From the NCBI RefSeq assembly GCF_030733385.1, contig NZ_JASHJC010000004.1, forward strand, positions 248,001-312,000: 64,000 bases of DNA. The letters run 5' to 3'. Every line of letters starts with the position of its first letter. The first letter of the stretch is position 1. Positions 10,347 through 19,822 of the stretch are shown here, piece after piece. The DNA comes from Roseovarius sp. MMSF_3359. Lineage in GTDB: Bacteria; Pseudomonadota; Alphaproteobacteria; Rhodobacterales; Rhodobacteraceae. The notes under the pieces were generated by a model. That model was not told the DNA's origin. It worked only from the letters and a program-made list of their open reading frames with translations, and did no database searches. Both the position numbers and the translations under genes were made by a program.

Positions 10347-11089
10347 TGAACCTTCAACCGGAAAAACCTGAAGTCGCGCATCCGGCATCGGGGCCGCGCC
10401 ATGTTGCGATCATCATGGACGGCAATGGCCGGTGGGCGCAGGCCCGTGGCCGGCCGCGGCTATTCGGGCATCATGCGGGTGCGCGCCGGGTGCGCGAGAT
10501 CGTGGAATCCTGCCCCGATCTTGGCGTCAAGTACCTGACGATATTTGCCTTCTCGACCGAGAACTGGAAGCGGACGCAGACCGAAGTGGCCGGTCTGATG
10601 AACCTGTTCCGCCGCTATATCCTCAAGGAAATGCAGGAGTTCGTGAAATCGAATGTCCGCGTGCGGTTCATTGGCGACCGGTTCCGGCTCGATGGCAAAC
10701 TGCGGGTGCTCATGGACGAAGCCGAGACCATGACCAACCAATGCACCGGCATCAACCTGACGATTGCGCTTAATTATGGCGGTCGGGACGAGGTGTCGCG
10801 CGCGACCAAACGTCTGGCGCAGGATGTGGCGCTCGGGCGACTCGACCCCAAGGATGTGGACGAGGAAACGCTGCCGAAATACCTCGATACCTGCGTGCTG
10901 CCTGATCCCGATCTGGTGATCCGGACCAGTGGCGAGGCGCGGATTTCGAACTTCCTGCTCTGGCAGTCAGCCTATTCCGAATATGAATTCATCGACACGC
11001 TGTGGCCGGATTTTACCCGCGACGTGTTTCAGGACCTTCTGCAAAGTTATGGCGCGCGCGAACGCCGCTTTGGGGCGCTGACTGCATGA
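10346..11089 (+). CDS. uppS: Isoprenyl (undecaprenyl) diphosphate synthase
   Basis: Cis-prenyltransferase that builds the C55 lipid carrier for peptidoglycan and polysaccharide synthesis from farnesyl and isopentenyl diphosphates. It has 247 residues with the catalytic block HVAIIMDGNGRWAQARG (Asp25), FAFSTENWKR, NYGGRDEV and the C-terminal RTSGEARISNFLLWQSAYSEY. Overlaps frr by one base and cdsA by four bases (ATGA). Confidence 0.97.
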   Translation: MNLQPEKPEVAHPASGPRHVAIIMDGNGRWAQARGRPRLFGHHAGARRVREIVESCPDLGVKYLTIFAFSTENWKRTQTEVAGLMNLFRRYILKEMQEFVKSNVRVRFIGDRFRLDGKLRVLMDEAETMTNQCTGINLTIALNYGGRDEVSRATKRLAQDVALGRLDPKDVDEETLPKYLDTCVLPDPDLVIRTSGEARISNFLLWQSAYSEYEFIDTLWPDFTRDVFQDLLQSYGARERRFGALTA

Positions 11090-11871
11090 GCGATGCGGCC
11101 AAATGGTCGGATCTGGCGCCGCGCGTGTTGTCGGGTATCGCGATGGCCCTCGTCGGTGCCGCGGATATCTGGATTGGTGGGGTGATCTTTGAGATTACTG
11201 TGATCGGGCTTTGCGGTATCATGATGTGGGAAGCCGCCCGCATGTTCGGCGCCGAGCAGACCGCGGCCATCCGCGTGAGCCTTCTGGGCGCGGCGGCGGT
11301 TACCATCGCCAGTGTCGTGCCGTTCATCATGGTGGTGCCGATCCTTCTGGCCGCGGCGGTCGTGTCCTCAAGCCAGGTGTCGCGACTGAAACGCCTTTTC
11401 ACGCCCTTTGCCGGTTGGATCCTCGTGGCCGGGTTCTCGGTCTGGATCCTGCGGGAGGAGGCCGGGCTTGTCTGGATCTCCTGGGTGGTGCTTGTCGTGA
11501 TCATTTCCGATATCGCCGGATATTTTGCCGGGCGCACCTTTGGCGGGCCGAAGTTCTGGCCCCGCGTGAGCCCCAAGAAAACCTGGTCCGGCACCGTTGC
11601 CGGATGGCTTGGCGCAGCGGGTGTTGGCCTCTGTTTTGCCGGGGCGACGCCGATGGGGATGGCACTGGTGCCGCTCTCGATGCTTGTGGCCTTTGCCGGG
11701 CAGATGGGCGACATCCTCGAAAGTTTCATCAAACGACAGATGGGGATCAAGGACAGCTCCAACCTGATCCCCGGTCATGGCGGCGTTCTGGATCGGCTTG
11801 ATGCGCTTCTGGGCGCGTCGATGCTGGTGATGATCCTGTTCCTGGCAGGGGTCTTGCCGGGGGCCGCATGA
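11086..11871 (+). CDS. cdsA: Phosphatidate cytidylyltransferase
   Basis: Makes CDP-diacylglycerol from phosphatidate and CTP, the branch point of phospholipid synthesis. An integral membrane protein of 261 residues with about seven hydrophobic segments and the family signature near the C-terminus (SFIKRQMGIKDSSNLIPGHG followed by GVLDRLDAL). ATG at 11086 forms an ATGA overlap with uppS; the longer frame from 11002 runs inside uppS and is not used. Its own stop overlaps dxr in the same way. Confidence 0.96.
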   Translation: MSDAAKWSDLAPRVLSGIAMALVGAADIWIGGVIFEITVIGLCGIMMWEAARMFGAEQTAAIRVSLLGAAAVTIASVVPFIMVVPILLAAAVVSSSQVSRLKRLFTPFAGWILVAGFSVWILREEAGLVWISWVVLVVIISDIAGYFAGRTFGGPKFWPRVSPKKTWSGTVAGWLGAAGVGLCFAGATPMGMALVPLSMLVAFAGQMGDILESFIKRQMGIKDSSNLIPGHGGVLDRLDALLGASMLVMILFLAGVLPGAA

Positions 11872-13046
11872 AACAGATCTCGATTCTAGGGGCCACCGGC
11901 TCCGTCGGACAGAACACGATTGACCTGATCCGGCGCGCGCCGGACGGCTTCGATATCGTCGCCCTGACCGGTGGTCGCAACGTGGCGCAACTGGCCCGCG
12001 ATGCGATTGAGCTGCGCGCCGATATCGCGGTGATTGCGCAGGAGGATCTTCTGGACGATCTTCGCGCGGCCCTTGCAGGGAGCGATGTTGAGGCCGCTGC
12101 CGGAGCCGAGGCCATCGTCGAGGCCGCCGCGCGACCCGCCGATTGGGTCATGTCGGCCATCGTCGGTGCCGCGGGCCTGCGTCCCGGTCTTGCGGCACTG
12201 GAGCAGGGCGCGACCCTGGCGCTTGCCAACAAGGAATCGCTGGTGACCGCAGCACCGCTTCTGCTTGAAGCCGCGCGGGTCAACAACGCCCGCATCCTGC
12301 CGGTCGATAGCGAACATTCCGCGATTTTTCAGGCCCTGGTGGGTGAAGACGCGGCTGCGGTCCGGCGTGTCATCATCACCGCAAGCGGCGGGGCATTTCG
12401 CGATTGGCCGCTTGAGCAACTGGCAAATGCAACGCTCGCGGAGGCCTCGACGCATCCCAATTGGGACATGGGGCAGCGGATCACGATCGACAGCGCGTCG
12501 ATGTTCAACAAGGCGCTGGAAGTCATTGAAGCGCGAGAGTTTTTTGGGGTGGACCCGGCGCAGATCGAAGTGCTCATCCACCCGGAAAGCGTCGTGCATG
12601 CGCTGGTTGGCTTCTGCGACGGCGGGTTGATGGCGCATGTCGGGCCGCCGGATATGCGTCACGCCATCGGCTATGCGCTGAACTGGCCGGACCGGGCGGA
12701 GCTTCCGGTGGCGCGGCTCGACCTTGCGGCCATCGGGACGCTGAGTTTCACGGCCCCCGATCTTGCGCGTTACCCCGCACTGAGGCTTGCGCGGGAGGTG
12801 ATGGAGATCGGCGGGTTGAGCGGCGCGGTTTTCAACGCTGCCAAGGAACGCGCGCTCGATCATTTCATCGGCGGGCGGATCGGGTTTTGTGATATGACTG
12901 ACATGGTCGAAGAGGTCCTGACCCGGCAAACGCCCGGCCTTGGCCACAATGATGTCGAGATCACCCTTGATAGAGTGCTCGAAGCAGACCATCTGGCACG
13001 TAACTGCGTCGATGAGATTCTGCGCGAACAGGCGAGTAGGAAGTAG
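11868..13046 (+). CDS. dxr: 1-deoxy-D-xylulose 5-phosphate reductoisomerase
   Basis: First committed enzyme of the MEP isoprenoid pathway, converting DXP to MEP with NADPH. The 392 residues include the Rossmann motif ILGATGSVGQNT, the NKESLV metal-binding region, PVDSEHSAIFQ, and substrate-binding NWDMGQRITIDSASMFNKAL. It sits between cdsA and rseP, a common order in alphaproteobacteria, so isoprenoid supply and uppS share a transcript. Confidence 0.97.
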   Translation: MKQISILGATGSVGQNTIDLIRRAPDGFDIVALTGGRNVAQLARDAIELRADIAVIAQEDLLDDLRAALAGSDVEAAAGAEAIVEAAARPADWVMSAIVGAAGLRPGLAALEQGATLALANKESLVTAAPLLLEAARVNNARILPVDSEHSAIFQALVGEDAAAVRRVIITASGGAFRDWPLEQLANATLAEASTHPNWDMGQRITIDSASMFNKALEVIEAREFFGVDPAQIEVLIHPESVVHALVGFCDGGLMAHVGPPDMRHAIGYALNWPDRAELPVARLDLAAIGTLSFTAPDLARYPALRLAREVMEIGGLSGAVFNAAKERALDHFIGGRIGFCDMTDMVEEVLTRQTPGLGHNDVEITLDRVLEADHLARNCVDEILREQASRK

Positions 13047-13048
13047 AT

Positions 13049-14398
13049 TTGGACATCACCACACTGATCCCGCAATTCGGCAGTCTCTTCACCACGATCC
13101 TGGCCTTCGTGGTGGCGCTTTCGGTCATCGTGGCGATCCATGAATATGGCCACTACATCGTGGGTCGCTGGTCCGGGATCAAGGCCGAGGTGTTCTCACT
13201 AGGTTTCGGGCCGGTCCTGTTCTCGCGGATGGACAAACACGGCACCCGCTGGCAATTCGCGCTGCTGCCCTTTGGCGGTTACGTGAAGTTCCTCGGTGAC
13301 GCCAACGCGGCCAGCGCCAATACCGACGACAGCGCCGTGCGGGAAATGACGCCGGAGATGCGGCGCCAGACCATGCAGGGGGCGCCGCTCTGGGCGCGCT
13401 CGGCCACCGTGGCCGCCGGGCCGATCTTCAATTTCATCCTCTCCATCGTGGTCTTTGCCGGGCTGATGATGTTCGAGGGCAAGATCGCAGAACCGCTGGT
13501 CGTGGGTGAAGTCTTCCCGATGCCGGGCGAAGAAATCACCCTGCAACCGGGCGATCAACTGCTGGCAATCGAGGGCATCGCGGTGCCGTCCTTCGAAGAG
13601 AGCGGCGCATTTGACGCGCTGATCGAAGATGTGCCGGTTGCCCCGCGCCTGACCTATTCGGTCAATCGTGACGGCGATGAGCTGGACGTGACCGGTCCTT
13701 ATCCGATGCCACCCCGCGCCGTGAATATCTCGCCGCAGTCGTCGGCTTATGCCATCGACATGAAACAAGGCGATGTCATTACGTCCGTGGACGGTACGCC
13801 GATCTCTGCCTTCTCGGAGCTGAAGGACATTGTTGAAACTTCCAACGGCCGCGCGCTGCAGCTCAAGGTCTGGCGGGACGGGGAATTGATCGACTTCGCC
13901 CTGGCCCCACGCCGTGTGGACGAGCCGCAGCCCGAGGGCGGCTTCAAGACCAGTTGGCGTATCGGTATTTCCGGCGGTCTGGCATTTGAGCCGGCGACCG
14001 AGCGGCTTGGGTTCGGTGACGCGATCGCTGGCGGGTTTGAGCGGACGGGGCAGGTGATCGAGACCTCGCTTTCGGGGCTGTATCACCTGATCGCCGGCAA
14101 GATCAGCAGTTGCAACATGACCGGTCCCATCGGCATCGCGCAGGTATCGGGCGCGATGGTGCGGCAAGGGGCGGACAGTTTCATCCTCTTCATCGCCTTC
14201 CTGTCGACCGCTGTGGGGCTGCTGAACCTCTTCCCGATACCGGTTCTCGACGGTGGCCATCTGGTCTTTTACGCCTATGAGGCGGTCGCGGGCAAACCGC
14301 CCAGCGAAACTGCCCTCAGGGTGCTGATGACCATCGGCTTGACGCTGATCCTCGGGATCATGGCATTTGCGATCGGAACGGACCTCTTCTGCGCCTGA
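13049..14398 (+). CDS. rseP: RIP metalloprotease RseP (site-2 protease)
   Basis: Intramembrane zinc protease that cleaves anti-sigma factors or other membrane substrates. A 449-residue protein with HEYGH (His31, Glu32, His35) in the first transmembrane helix, FGFGP-type loop SLGFGPVLFSR, two PDZ-like stretches (about residues 150-290) and the second catalytic motif NLFPIPVLDGGHLVFY. The reading frame starts with TTG at 13049, two bases after the dxr stop; this rare start is supported by alignment of the N-terminus with the membrane segment, though a downstream start cannot be excluded. Confidence 0.93.
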   Translation: MDITTLIPQFGSLFTTILAFVVALSVIVAIHEYGHYIVGRWSGIKAEVFSLGFGPVLFSRMDKHGTRWQFALLPFGGYVKFLGDANAASANTDDSAVREMTPEMRRQTMQGAPLWARSATVAAGPIFNFILSIVVFAGLMMFEGKIAEPLVVGEVFPMPGEEITLQPGDQLLAIEGIAVPSFEESGAFDALIEDVPVAPRLTYSVNRDGDELDVTGPYPMPPRAVNISPQSSAYAIDMKQGDVITSVDGTPISAFSELKDIVETSNGRALQLKVWRDGELIDFALAPRRVDEPQPEGGFKTSWRIGISGGLAFEPATERLGFGDAIAGGFERTGQVIETSLSGLYHLIAGKISSCNMTGPIGIAQVSGAMVRQGADSFILFIAFLSTAVGLLNLFPIPVLDGGHLVFYAYEAVAGKPPSETALRVLMTIGLTLILGIMAFAIGTDLFCA

Positions 14399-14498
14399 GC
14401 ACAAACCTGCCGCCACATTATCGCCACATTTTCCGGCCCAATGCTGACACAATTTTCGGGCATACCTTGTGTAATCGAAGGAGTGGCGAAGTAAGGTC

Positions 14499-14624
14499 AT
14501 GCAACATATTGCGCGTGGATATCGCGGGCTCAGCCTGCTTTTTAACCTGAACTGGGACCGTTTGGTGTACCTGGCAACGATTCTCGTCGCGCTGATGCTG
14601 GGCGGTTTCGTCGGCTCCCTTTGA
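14499..14624 (+). CDS. Small membrane protein (41 aa) between rseP and bamA
   Basis: ATG at 14499 opens 41 codons: MQHIARGYRGLSLLFNLNWD, then a hydrophobic helix (LVYLATILVALMLGGFVGSL) and stop. GAAGGAG lies upstream at 14477-14483, though spaced further than usual from this ATG. An amphipathic basic head with one transmembrane helix, in a conserved essential operon, suggests a real small protein. I recall similar peptides at this position in other Rhodobacterales, unverified. The function is unknown; envelope-stress or Bam-related roles are only inference from context. Confidence 0.6.
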   Translation: MQHIARGYRGLSLLFNLNWDRLVYLATILVALMLGGFVGSL

Positions 14625-14687
14625 TCCCCTGATTTCCTGAAGTTTCGGCCTCTTTACGCTTTGTGCGTCGAGGGGGTGATTGGCATT

Positions 14688-14716
14688 TTGACAAGCCCTG
14701 GTATTCCGTTTACTGA
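14688..14716 (+). promoter_or_regulatory. Possible promoter upstream of bamA
   Basis: A perfect -35 hexamer TTGACA (14688-14693) is followed after 17 bases by TACTGA, a poor -10. The 127-base gap before bamA, in an otherwise tight operon, makes an internal promoter likely, but the -10 match is weak. Confidence 0.35.
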
Positions 14717-14751
14717 CATTTGCTAACGGGGTGACTGACTGGGTTTGACCA

Positions 14752-17097
14752 ATGAATTATGTGACGAAGCAGCTAAAGTGTAACCGGGCTGGATTGGGAA
14801 CATTTTGGGGTCGCTTCAGGCATATATTCATGGCGCTTCTCGCGGTTGCGATGCTGAGCACGCCGCAGGCCTCGTCGGCGCAGACCTACCGTTTCGGCTC
14901 GATCACTGTCGAAGGCAACCAGCGGATCGAAACCGCAACGATTCTGACCTACGCGAATATCGAACGCGGGCAGACCGTTTCCGCGGCCCAGGTCAACGAC
15001 GCCTATCAGGCGATCCTCGGCAGTGGCCTTTTTGAAAGCGTCGAGATCGAGCCGCGTGGCGGTACGTTGCTTATCAAGGTTGTCGAATTTCCGACCATCA
15101 ACAAGATCGCGTTCGAGGGCAATCGCAAGCTCAAGGATGAAGAACTGGAAGGCTTCATCGAAAGCCGCTCACGCCAGGTTTTCAGCCCGACCAAGGCAGA
15201 ACGGGACGCCGCAATCATCACCGATGCCTATGCGCAGAACGGCCGCAGCGCCGCGCGCGTGACGCCTCGAGTGATCCGCCGCAGCGATAATCGTGTGGAT
15301 CTCGTGTTCGAGATTTTCGAAGGCAAGGCGATCGAGGTGCAGCGCATCGGTTTTGTCGGCAACAAGGCCTATTCCGACCGCCGCTTGCGCCGCGTCATTG
15401 AAAGCAAGCAGGCGGGGCTTCTGCGGGCGCTTGTGGCGCGCGACACGTTTGTCGAAGACCGGCTCGAGTTCGACAAGCAGGTTCTGACCGATTTCTATCA
15501 GTCGCGCGGTTACGTCGATTTCCGCGTCACCGGCACCAATGCCGAGATCGCGCGTGCCCGGGATGCCTATTTCGTCACCTTCAACATCCAGGAAGGGCAG
15601 CAATTCCGCTTCGGTGAGGTCACCACCGTGAGCGAGATGGACGGTGTCGATGCCGACGAGTTCCAGGCCGCCCTCAAGGTGCGCCCAGGCATCGTCTATT
15701 CACCGACGCTGGTCGAAAATTCGATCGCGCGGATGGAACGGCTGGCGGTCAAGAAGGGCATCGACTTCCTGCGGGTCGAGCCGCGGATTACCCGGAATGA
15801 TCGCGCATTGACACTGGATGTTGAATTCGTGCTGACCCGCGGCCCGCGTGTCTTTGTTGAACGGATCGACATCGAGGGCAACACAACCACGCTTGACCGC
15901 GTGATCCGCCGTCAGTTCGATGCGGTCGAAGGTGACCCCTTCAACCCGCGTCAGATCCGCGAGGCGGCGGAACGTATCCGGGCGCTGCGCTTCTTTGCCA
16001 ACACCGATGTCAATGCCCGTGAAGGCTCCCGTCCGGACCAGGTGGTCGTTGACGTGGATGTCGAAGAAACCACGACGGGTTCTCTTTCCTTCGGTGTGAC
16101 CTATTCGACCAATGGCGGTGTGGGGGCCTCGGTGGGCTTCCGCGAGCGGAATTTCCTTGGCCGGGGTCAGACCCTCGGGTTCAGCTTTGCGGGGCGCGAG
16201 GACAACCTGAACTACTCCATCGAATTCGTGGAGCCGGCCTTCCTCGGGCGCGACGTGGCCTTCGGGCTCGATTTCTCGCTGATCGAAACTGACAGCGACT
16301 TCAGCCTTTTCGACACGATCAACGGGATTTTCCGCCCGAGCCTGACCTTCCCGATCAGCGAAAACGGCCGTTTTGAGATTTTCTACAACGCCGAATACAA
16401 GGAAATGAACGACTATACCGGCAATTCCGGTATTCTCGCCGCGGAAGTGGCGCAAGGTGACACATTTGCCAGCGCCCTGGGATATACGTTCAGCTACGAT
16501 ACCCGCCGCAGCGGCCTCAACCCGAATGCCGGTGTTCTGCTGTCCTTCGGGCAGGAATTCGGCGGGCTTGGCGGCGACCGCGATTACATCGAAACCACCG
16601 TTCGCGCCGTGGCGCAGACCCGTGTCTTCAATGAAGAGGTCACCCTGCGGGCCATCGCCGAAGGTGGCGCGCTGAACTACCTCGGCAGCCAGGAAAGCCG
16701 GTTCGTGGACCGCTATTCGCGCCAGATCATTCGCGGCTTTGAGCCCAACGGGATCGGCCCGATCGAGACACAAGGGTTTGGTCAGGTCGGGGAGCAATTG
16801 GGCGGCAATTTCTTTGCCGCGCTCAAGTTCGAGGCGGAGTTCCCGCTTGGCACCCCCGAAGAGTTTGGCCTTTCCGGCGGTGTCTTCTATGACATCGGTG
16901 CAATCTGGGACGCGGACACGCGCAATGCCACCGGGGTCGTGACATCGAACGGGTTCGAGGATCGCCATGTGGTCGGTTTCTCGCTGTTCTGGTCGTCGCC
17001 CTTCGGGCCGCTGCGCCTGAACTTCTCGCAGGCGCTCAAATCCGAGCCGGGTGACCTTGAGCAGCAGTTCGACGTTACGGTCAAAACGGACTTCTGA
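14752..17097 (+). CDS. bamA: Outer membrane protein assembly factor BamA
   Basis: Central subunit of the BAM complex that inserts beta-barrels into the outer membrane. In 781 residues: a long signal peptide (1-43, cut after SSA before QTYRFG), five POTRA domains (about 45-400), and the Omp85 barrel with the conserved GLRFNFSQ-like lid region (GPLRLNFSQALKSEPGD) and a C-terminal aromatic (VKTDF) typical of outer-membrane proteins. ATG at 14752 has no clear Shine-Dalgarno; internal ATGs in the signal region (for example MALL) remain possible. A Skp-like gene follows after two bases. Confidence 0.96.
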   Translation: MNYVTKQLKCNRAGLGTFWGRFRHIFMALLAVAMLSTPQASSAQTYRFGSITVEGNQRIETATILTYANIERGQTVSAAQVNDAYQAILGSGLFESVEIEPRGGTLLIKVVEFPTINKIAFEGNRKLKDEELEGFIESRSRQVFSPTKAERDAAIITDAYAQNGRSAARVTPRVIRRSDNRVDLVFEIFEGKAIEVQRIGFVGNKAYSDRRLRRVIESKQAGLLRALVARDTFVEDRLEFDKQVLTDFYQSRGYVDFRVTGTNAEIARARDAYFVTFNIQEGQQFRFGEVTTVSEMDGVDADEFQAALKVRPGIVYSPTLVENSIARMERLAVKKGIDFLRVEPRITRNDRALTLDVEFVLTRGPRVFVERIDIEGNTTTLDRVIRRQFDAVEGDPFNPRQIREAAERIRALRFFANTDVNAREGSRPDQVVVDVDVEETTTGSLSFGVTYSTNGGVGASVGFRERNFLGRGQTLGFSFAGREDNLNYSIEFVEPAFLGRDVAFGLDFSLIETDSDFSLFDTINGIFRPSLTFPISENGRFEIFYNAEYKEMNDYTGNSGILAAEVAQGDTFASALGYTFSYDTRRSGLNPNAGVLLSFGQEFGGLGGDRDYIETTVRAVAQTRVFNEEVTLRAIAEGGALNYLGSQESRFVDRYSRQIIRGFEPNGIGPIETQGFGQVGEQLGGNFFAALKFEAEFPLGTPEEFGLSGGVFYDIGAIWDADTRNATGVVTSNGFEDRHVVGFSLFWSSPFGPLRLNFSQALKSEPGDLEQQFDVTVKTDF

Positions 17098-17099
17098 TC

Positions 17100-17672
17100 A
17101 TGCGCAAGGCACTGGGCATCGTCAGTCTGATGGTGGCCCTCGGCACCGCGGCCATCGCGCCTGCAACGGCGCAGGAGACCGGCGTGGTCAAGAGTGATAT
17201 CCTGGTTCTGGACCCGGATAAACTTTTTGCCGAGACGTTGCTGGGCCAGCGGATCAACCGCGAGTACCTTGCAGAACGCGAGAAACTCATCGCCCGCAAT
17301 CGTAAGATCGAGGCGGAACTCGAGGCCGAAGAACTGGCCCTGACCGAGCAGCGGGCGCAGAAGACCCCGGAAGAGTTTCGCGATCTGGCGGATGCCTTCG
17401 ACGAAAAGGTGCAGGAAATCCGGCGCGACAGCGAGCGTGCCGTGCGCGACCTGGAACGCAGCCGTGACCGGGCGCCCGTGACCTTCATGCGCATTGTCGA
17501 GCCAGTCCTGATCCAGTTGATGCGCGAAACCGACGGGGCCGTGATCCTTGATGTCCGCAGCGTTCTGCTCCGCGCCGACGTGGTGGACATCACCCCGCTT
17601 GCCATCCGCCGTGTCGATGCGGAGATCGGCGAAGGCACCGAACCCGGGTCGGAAACCGCCCCGCAGGAGTAG
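17100..17672 (+). CDS. OmpH/Skp-family periplasmic chaperone
   Basis: Holds unfolded outer-membrane proteins in the periplasm. A 190-residue protein: signal peptide 1-24 ([12 protein letters not shown], cut after PATA), a short strand region, then long charged coiled-coil helices rich in Glu, Arg and Gln (about 60-130) that form the Skp tentacles, and a C-terminal strand region. The position right after bamA and before fabZ supports the call. The protein is divergent in sequence, as Skp homologues usually are. Confidence 0.85.
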   Translation: MRKALGIVSLMVALGTAAIAPATAQETGVVKSDILVLDPDKLFAETLLGQRINREYLAEREKLIARNRKIEAELEAEELALTEQRAQKTPEEFRDLADAFDEKVQEIRRDSERAVRDLERSRDRAPVTFMRIVEPVLIQLMRETDGAVILDVRSVLLRADVVDITPLAIRRVDAEIGEGTEPGSETAPQE

Positions 17673-17742
17673 CGCCGCTTGCCCATTGCCACCCGACTTG
17701 CTAGGGAAAAAAGCCAAAGGGCAGTGCGAAAAAGGATACTCA

Positions 17743-18207
17743 ATGACCGAGCCACTGAAATCTGCGGATATTCACCTGATACAGCGGCTCATCCCGCATC
17801 GCTACCCGTTCCTCCTGGTTGACCGGGTCGTGGATATCGACGGCTTTCAGACCGCGCGCGGCATCAAGAATGTCACCATGAACGAGCCGCATTTCCAGGG
17901 GCATTTCCCCGGCAAGCCGATCATGCCCGGCGTCACCATCGTCGAGGCGATGGCACAGACCGCCGCCGTGATGGTGGGCACCGCGCTTGGCATGGAAGAC
18001 CGCAACATGCTGGTCTATTTCATGTCGATCGACAAATGCAAATTCCGCCGCATGGTGACCCCCGGTGACGTGCTTGAGATGAAGCTCGAAACCCTGCGTG
18101 GCAAGCCCGGCGGCAAGGTTTGGAAATTCGGCGGCGTGGCCGAGGTCGGCGGTGAAATGGCCGCCGAGGCCGAGTTTACCGCGATGATGGACCTGCCCGC
18201 GGAGTGA
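17743..18207 (+). CDS. fabZ: 3-hydroxyacyl-ACP dehydratase FabZ
   Basis: Dehydrates 3-hydroxyacyl-ACP in fatty-acid synthesis; it competes with lipid A synthesis for hydroxyacyl-ACP. A hot-dog fold of 154 residues with [11 protein letters not shown] and the active-site helix [20 protein letters not shown] (His54, Glu68). ATG at 17743 gives the standard N-terminus; the longer frame from 17548 overlaps the Skp-like gene. Its stop overlaps the lpxA GTG. Confidence 0.97.
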   Translation: MTEPLKSADIHLIQRLIPHRYPFLLVDRVVDIDGFQTARGIKNVTMNEPHFQGHFPGKPIMPGVTIVEAMAQTAAVMVGTALGMEDRNMLVYFMSIDKCKFRRMVTPGDVLEMKLETLRGKPGGKVWKFGGVAEVGGEMAAEAEFTAMMDLPAE

Positions 18208-19016
18208 GCGACATGACCGAACATGCCGAGACGCTGATCCACCCCTCCGCGGTGATCGAACCCGGCGCCCAGTTGGGGCAGGGGGTTCAGGTGGGGCCGT
18301 TCTGTCACATCGGCCCCGAGGTCACGTTGGGTGACGGTGTGGTCCTGAAATCGCACGTGGTGGTCACTGGCGTCACAGAGGTCGGTGCGCAAAGCACCGT
18401 CTTTCCCTTCGCCTGCATTGGCGAGGTGCCGCAGGACCTCAAGTTCAAGGGTGAAAAGACCCGGCTCGTGATCGGCGAACGCAACCGGATCCGTGAACAT
18501 GTGACGATGAACACCGGGACCGATGGCGGCGGGGGCGAGACGCGCGTGGGTGATGATGGCCTCTTCATGGCGGGTTGCCATGTGGCCCATGACGCCATCG
18601 TCGGGGACCGCGTCATCATCGTCAACAACGCCGCACTCGCAGGCCATTGCGTAATCGGGGACGATGTCATCATCGGCGGTCTTTCGGGCGTCCATCAATG
18701 GGTGCGGATAGGAGAAGGCGCGATTATCGGCGCGGTGACCATGGTCACCAACGACGTGATCCCCTACGGCCTCGTGCAGGCCCCGCGCGGGGCGCTGGAC
18801 GGTCTGAACCTCGTGGGGCTCAAGCGGCGCGGTGTGGCGCGCTCCGACATTACCGCGTTGCGCGCGGCGTTCCAGATGTTGGCGCAGGGCGACGGGGCGT
18901 TTCAGGATCGCGCGCGGCGGTTGGGCGAAGAGACCGAAAGCGATTATGTTCGCCGGATCGTCGCATTTGTCACCGGTGCCAGTGATCGGTCATACCTGAC
19001 GCCGGGTCAGGGCTGA
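18204..19016 (+). CDS. lpxA: UDP-N-acetylglucosamine acyltransferase LpxA
   Basis: First step of lipid A synthesis: 3-O-acylation of UDP-GlcNAc. The left-handed beta-helix is visible as hexapeptide repeats ([20 protein letters not shown] and following), with the catalytic histidine at HVAHD (His129 from the GTG) and the C-terminal helical region. 270 residues from GTG at 18204, which overlaps the fabZ stop (GTGA); ATG at 18213 is an alternative three codons downstream. Confidence 0.97.
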   Translation: MSDMTEHAETLIHPSAVIEPGAQLGQGVQVGPFCHIGPEVTLGDGVVLKSHVVVTGVTEVGAQSTVFPFACIGEVPQDLKFKGEKTRLVIGERNRIREHVTMNTGTDGGGGETRVGDDGLFMAGCHVAHDAIVGDRVIIVNNAALAGHCVIGDDVIIGGLSGVHQWVRIGEGAIIGAVTMVTNDVIPYGLVQAPRGALDGLNLVGLKRRGVARSDITALRAAFQMLAQGDGAFQDRARRLGEETESDYVRRIVAFVTGASDRSYLTPGQG

Positions 19017-19822
19017 TGGCGGAAAAGCTGGCCATTCTGGCCTGCGACGGGGCCTTGCCGGTGCAGCTTGCCGCGGCCTATCCCGATGCGTTGAAGCTCA
19101 CCCTGACAGGGGTCCCGCATCAATTGGGGACGGGTACGGTCGAGCACCCGATTGAAAGGCTGGGAAGCGTCTTTGCGGCCCTCAAGGAGGCGCAGGTCTC
19201 CCGCCTTGTTTTTGCCGGATCACTGGCCCGGCCCGCGATGGACCCGTCTGCGTTTGATGAGGTCATGATCGCCGTGGCGCCACGGCTCCTGGCGGCGATG
19301 CAGCAGGGCGATGACGCTCTCTTGCGACAGGTGATCGCGCTTTTCGAAGAACAGGGCGTCGAGGTTGTCGGCGCTCATGATTTGTTGCCTGAGCTGACGG
19401 CGGAGGAAGGGCTCGCCATCGGACCCCCGCCCACGCAGGCGGATCTTGATGACGCGGCGCGGGCTTGCGAAATCCTGAAAGCCCTCTCACCGCTCGATGT
19501 GGGGCAGGGATGCGCTGTGGCGGGCGGTCAGTGCTTGGGGATCGAAACCCTGCAAGGGACCGATGCAACGCTCGGCTTCGTCGCGGGGACACCCGCGACG
19601 TTGCGGCGTGGCCACAAGGGGATTTATGTGAAGGCCGCCAAGGCGGGGCAGGATTTGCGTATCGACATGCCTACGATCGGTCCGGCAACAATTGCGGCGG
19701 TGGCGGAGGCGGGCCTTGCCGGTCTGATGGTTGACGCCGGAAGGGTGATGATCGTTGATCGCAATAAAACCCTGCAGGCCGTTGAAGATACGGGCATTTT
19801 CCTGATTGCAAGGGCGCTCTGA
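19016..19822 (+). CDS. lpxI: UDP-2,3-diacylglucosamine diphosphatase LpxI
   Basis: Hydrolyses UDP-2,3-diacylglucosamine to lipid X; the alphaproteobacterial replacement of LpxH. A 268-residue protein (formerly DUF1009) beginning [19 protein letters not shown], with the C-terminal domain containing GYVAGTP-like LGFVAGTPATLRRGHKGIYVK and DMPTIGPATI. It is coupled at both ends: one-base overlap with the lpxA stop and one-base overlap with lpxB. Confidence 0.95.
   Translation: MAEKLAILACDGALPVQLAAAYPDALKLTLTGVPHQLGTGTVEHPIERLGSVFAALKEAQVSRLVFAGSLARPAMDPSAFDEVMIAVAPRLLAAMQQGDDALLRQVIALFEEQGVEVVGAHDLLPELTAEEGLAIGPPPTQADLDDAARACEILKALSPLDVGQGCAVAGGQCLGIETLQGTDATLGFVAGTPATLRRGHKGIYVKAAKAGQDLRIDMPTIGPATIAAVAEAGLAGLMVDAGRVMIVDRNKTLQAVEDTGIFLIARAL

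Noticed and set aside
11886-12992. 368-codon minus-strand open frame
   Set aside because: Antisense to dxr; composition typical of a shadow frame.
15700-16968. 422-codon minus-strand open frame
   Set aside because: Antisense to bamA, with no ribosome site or family motif.
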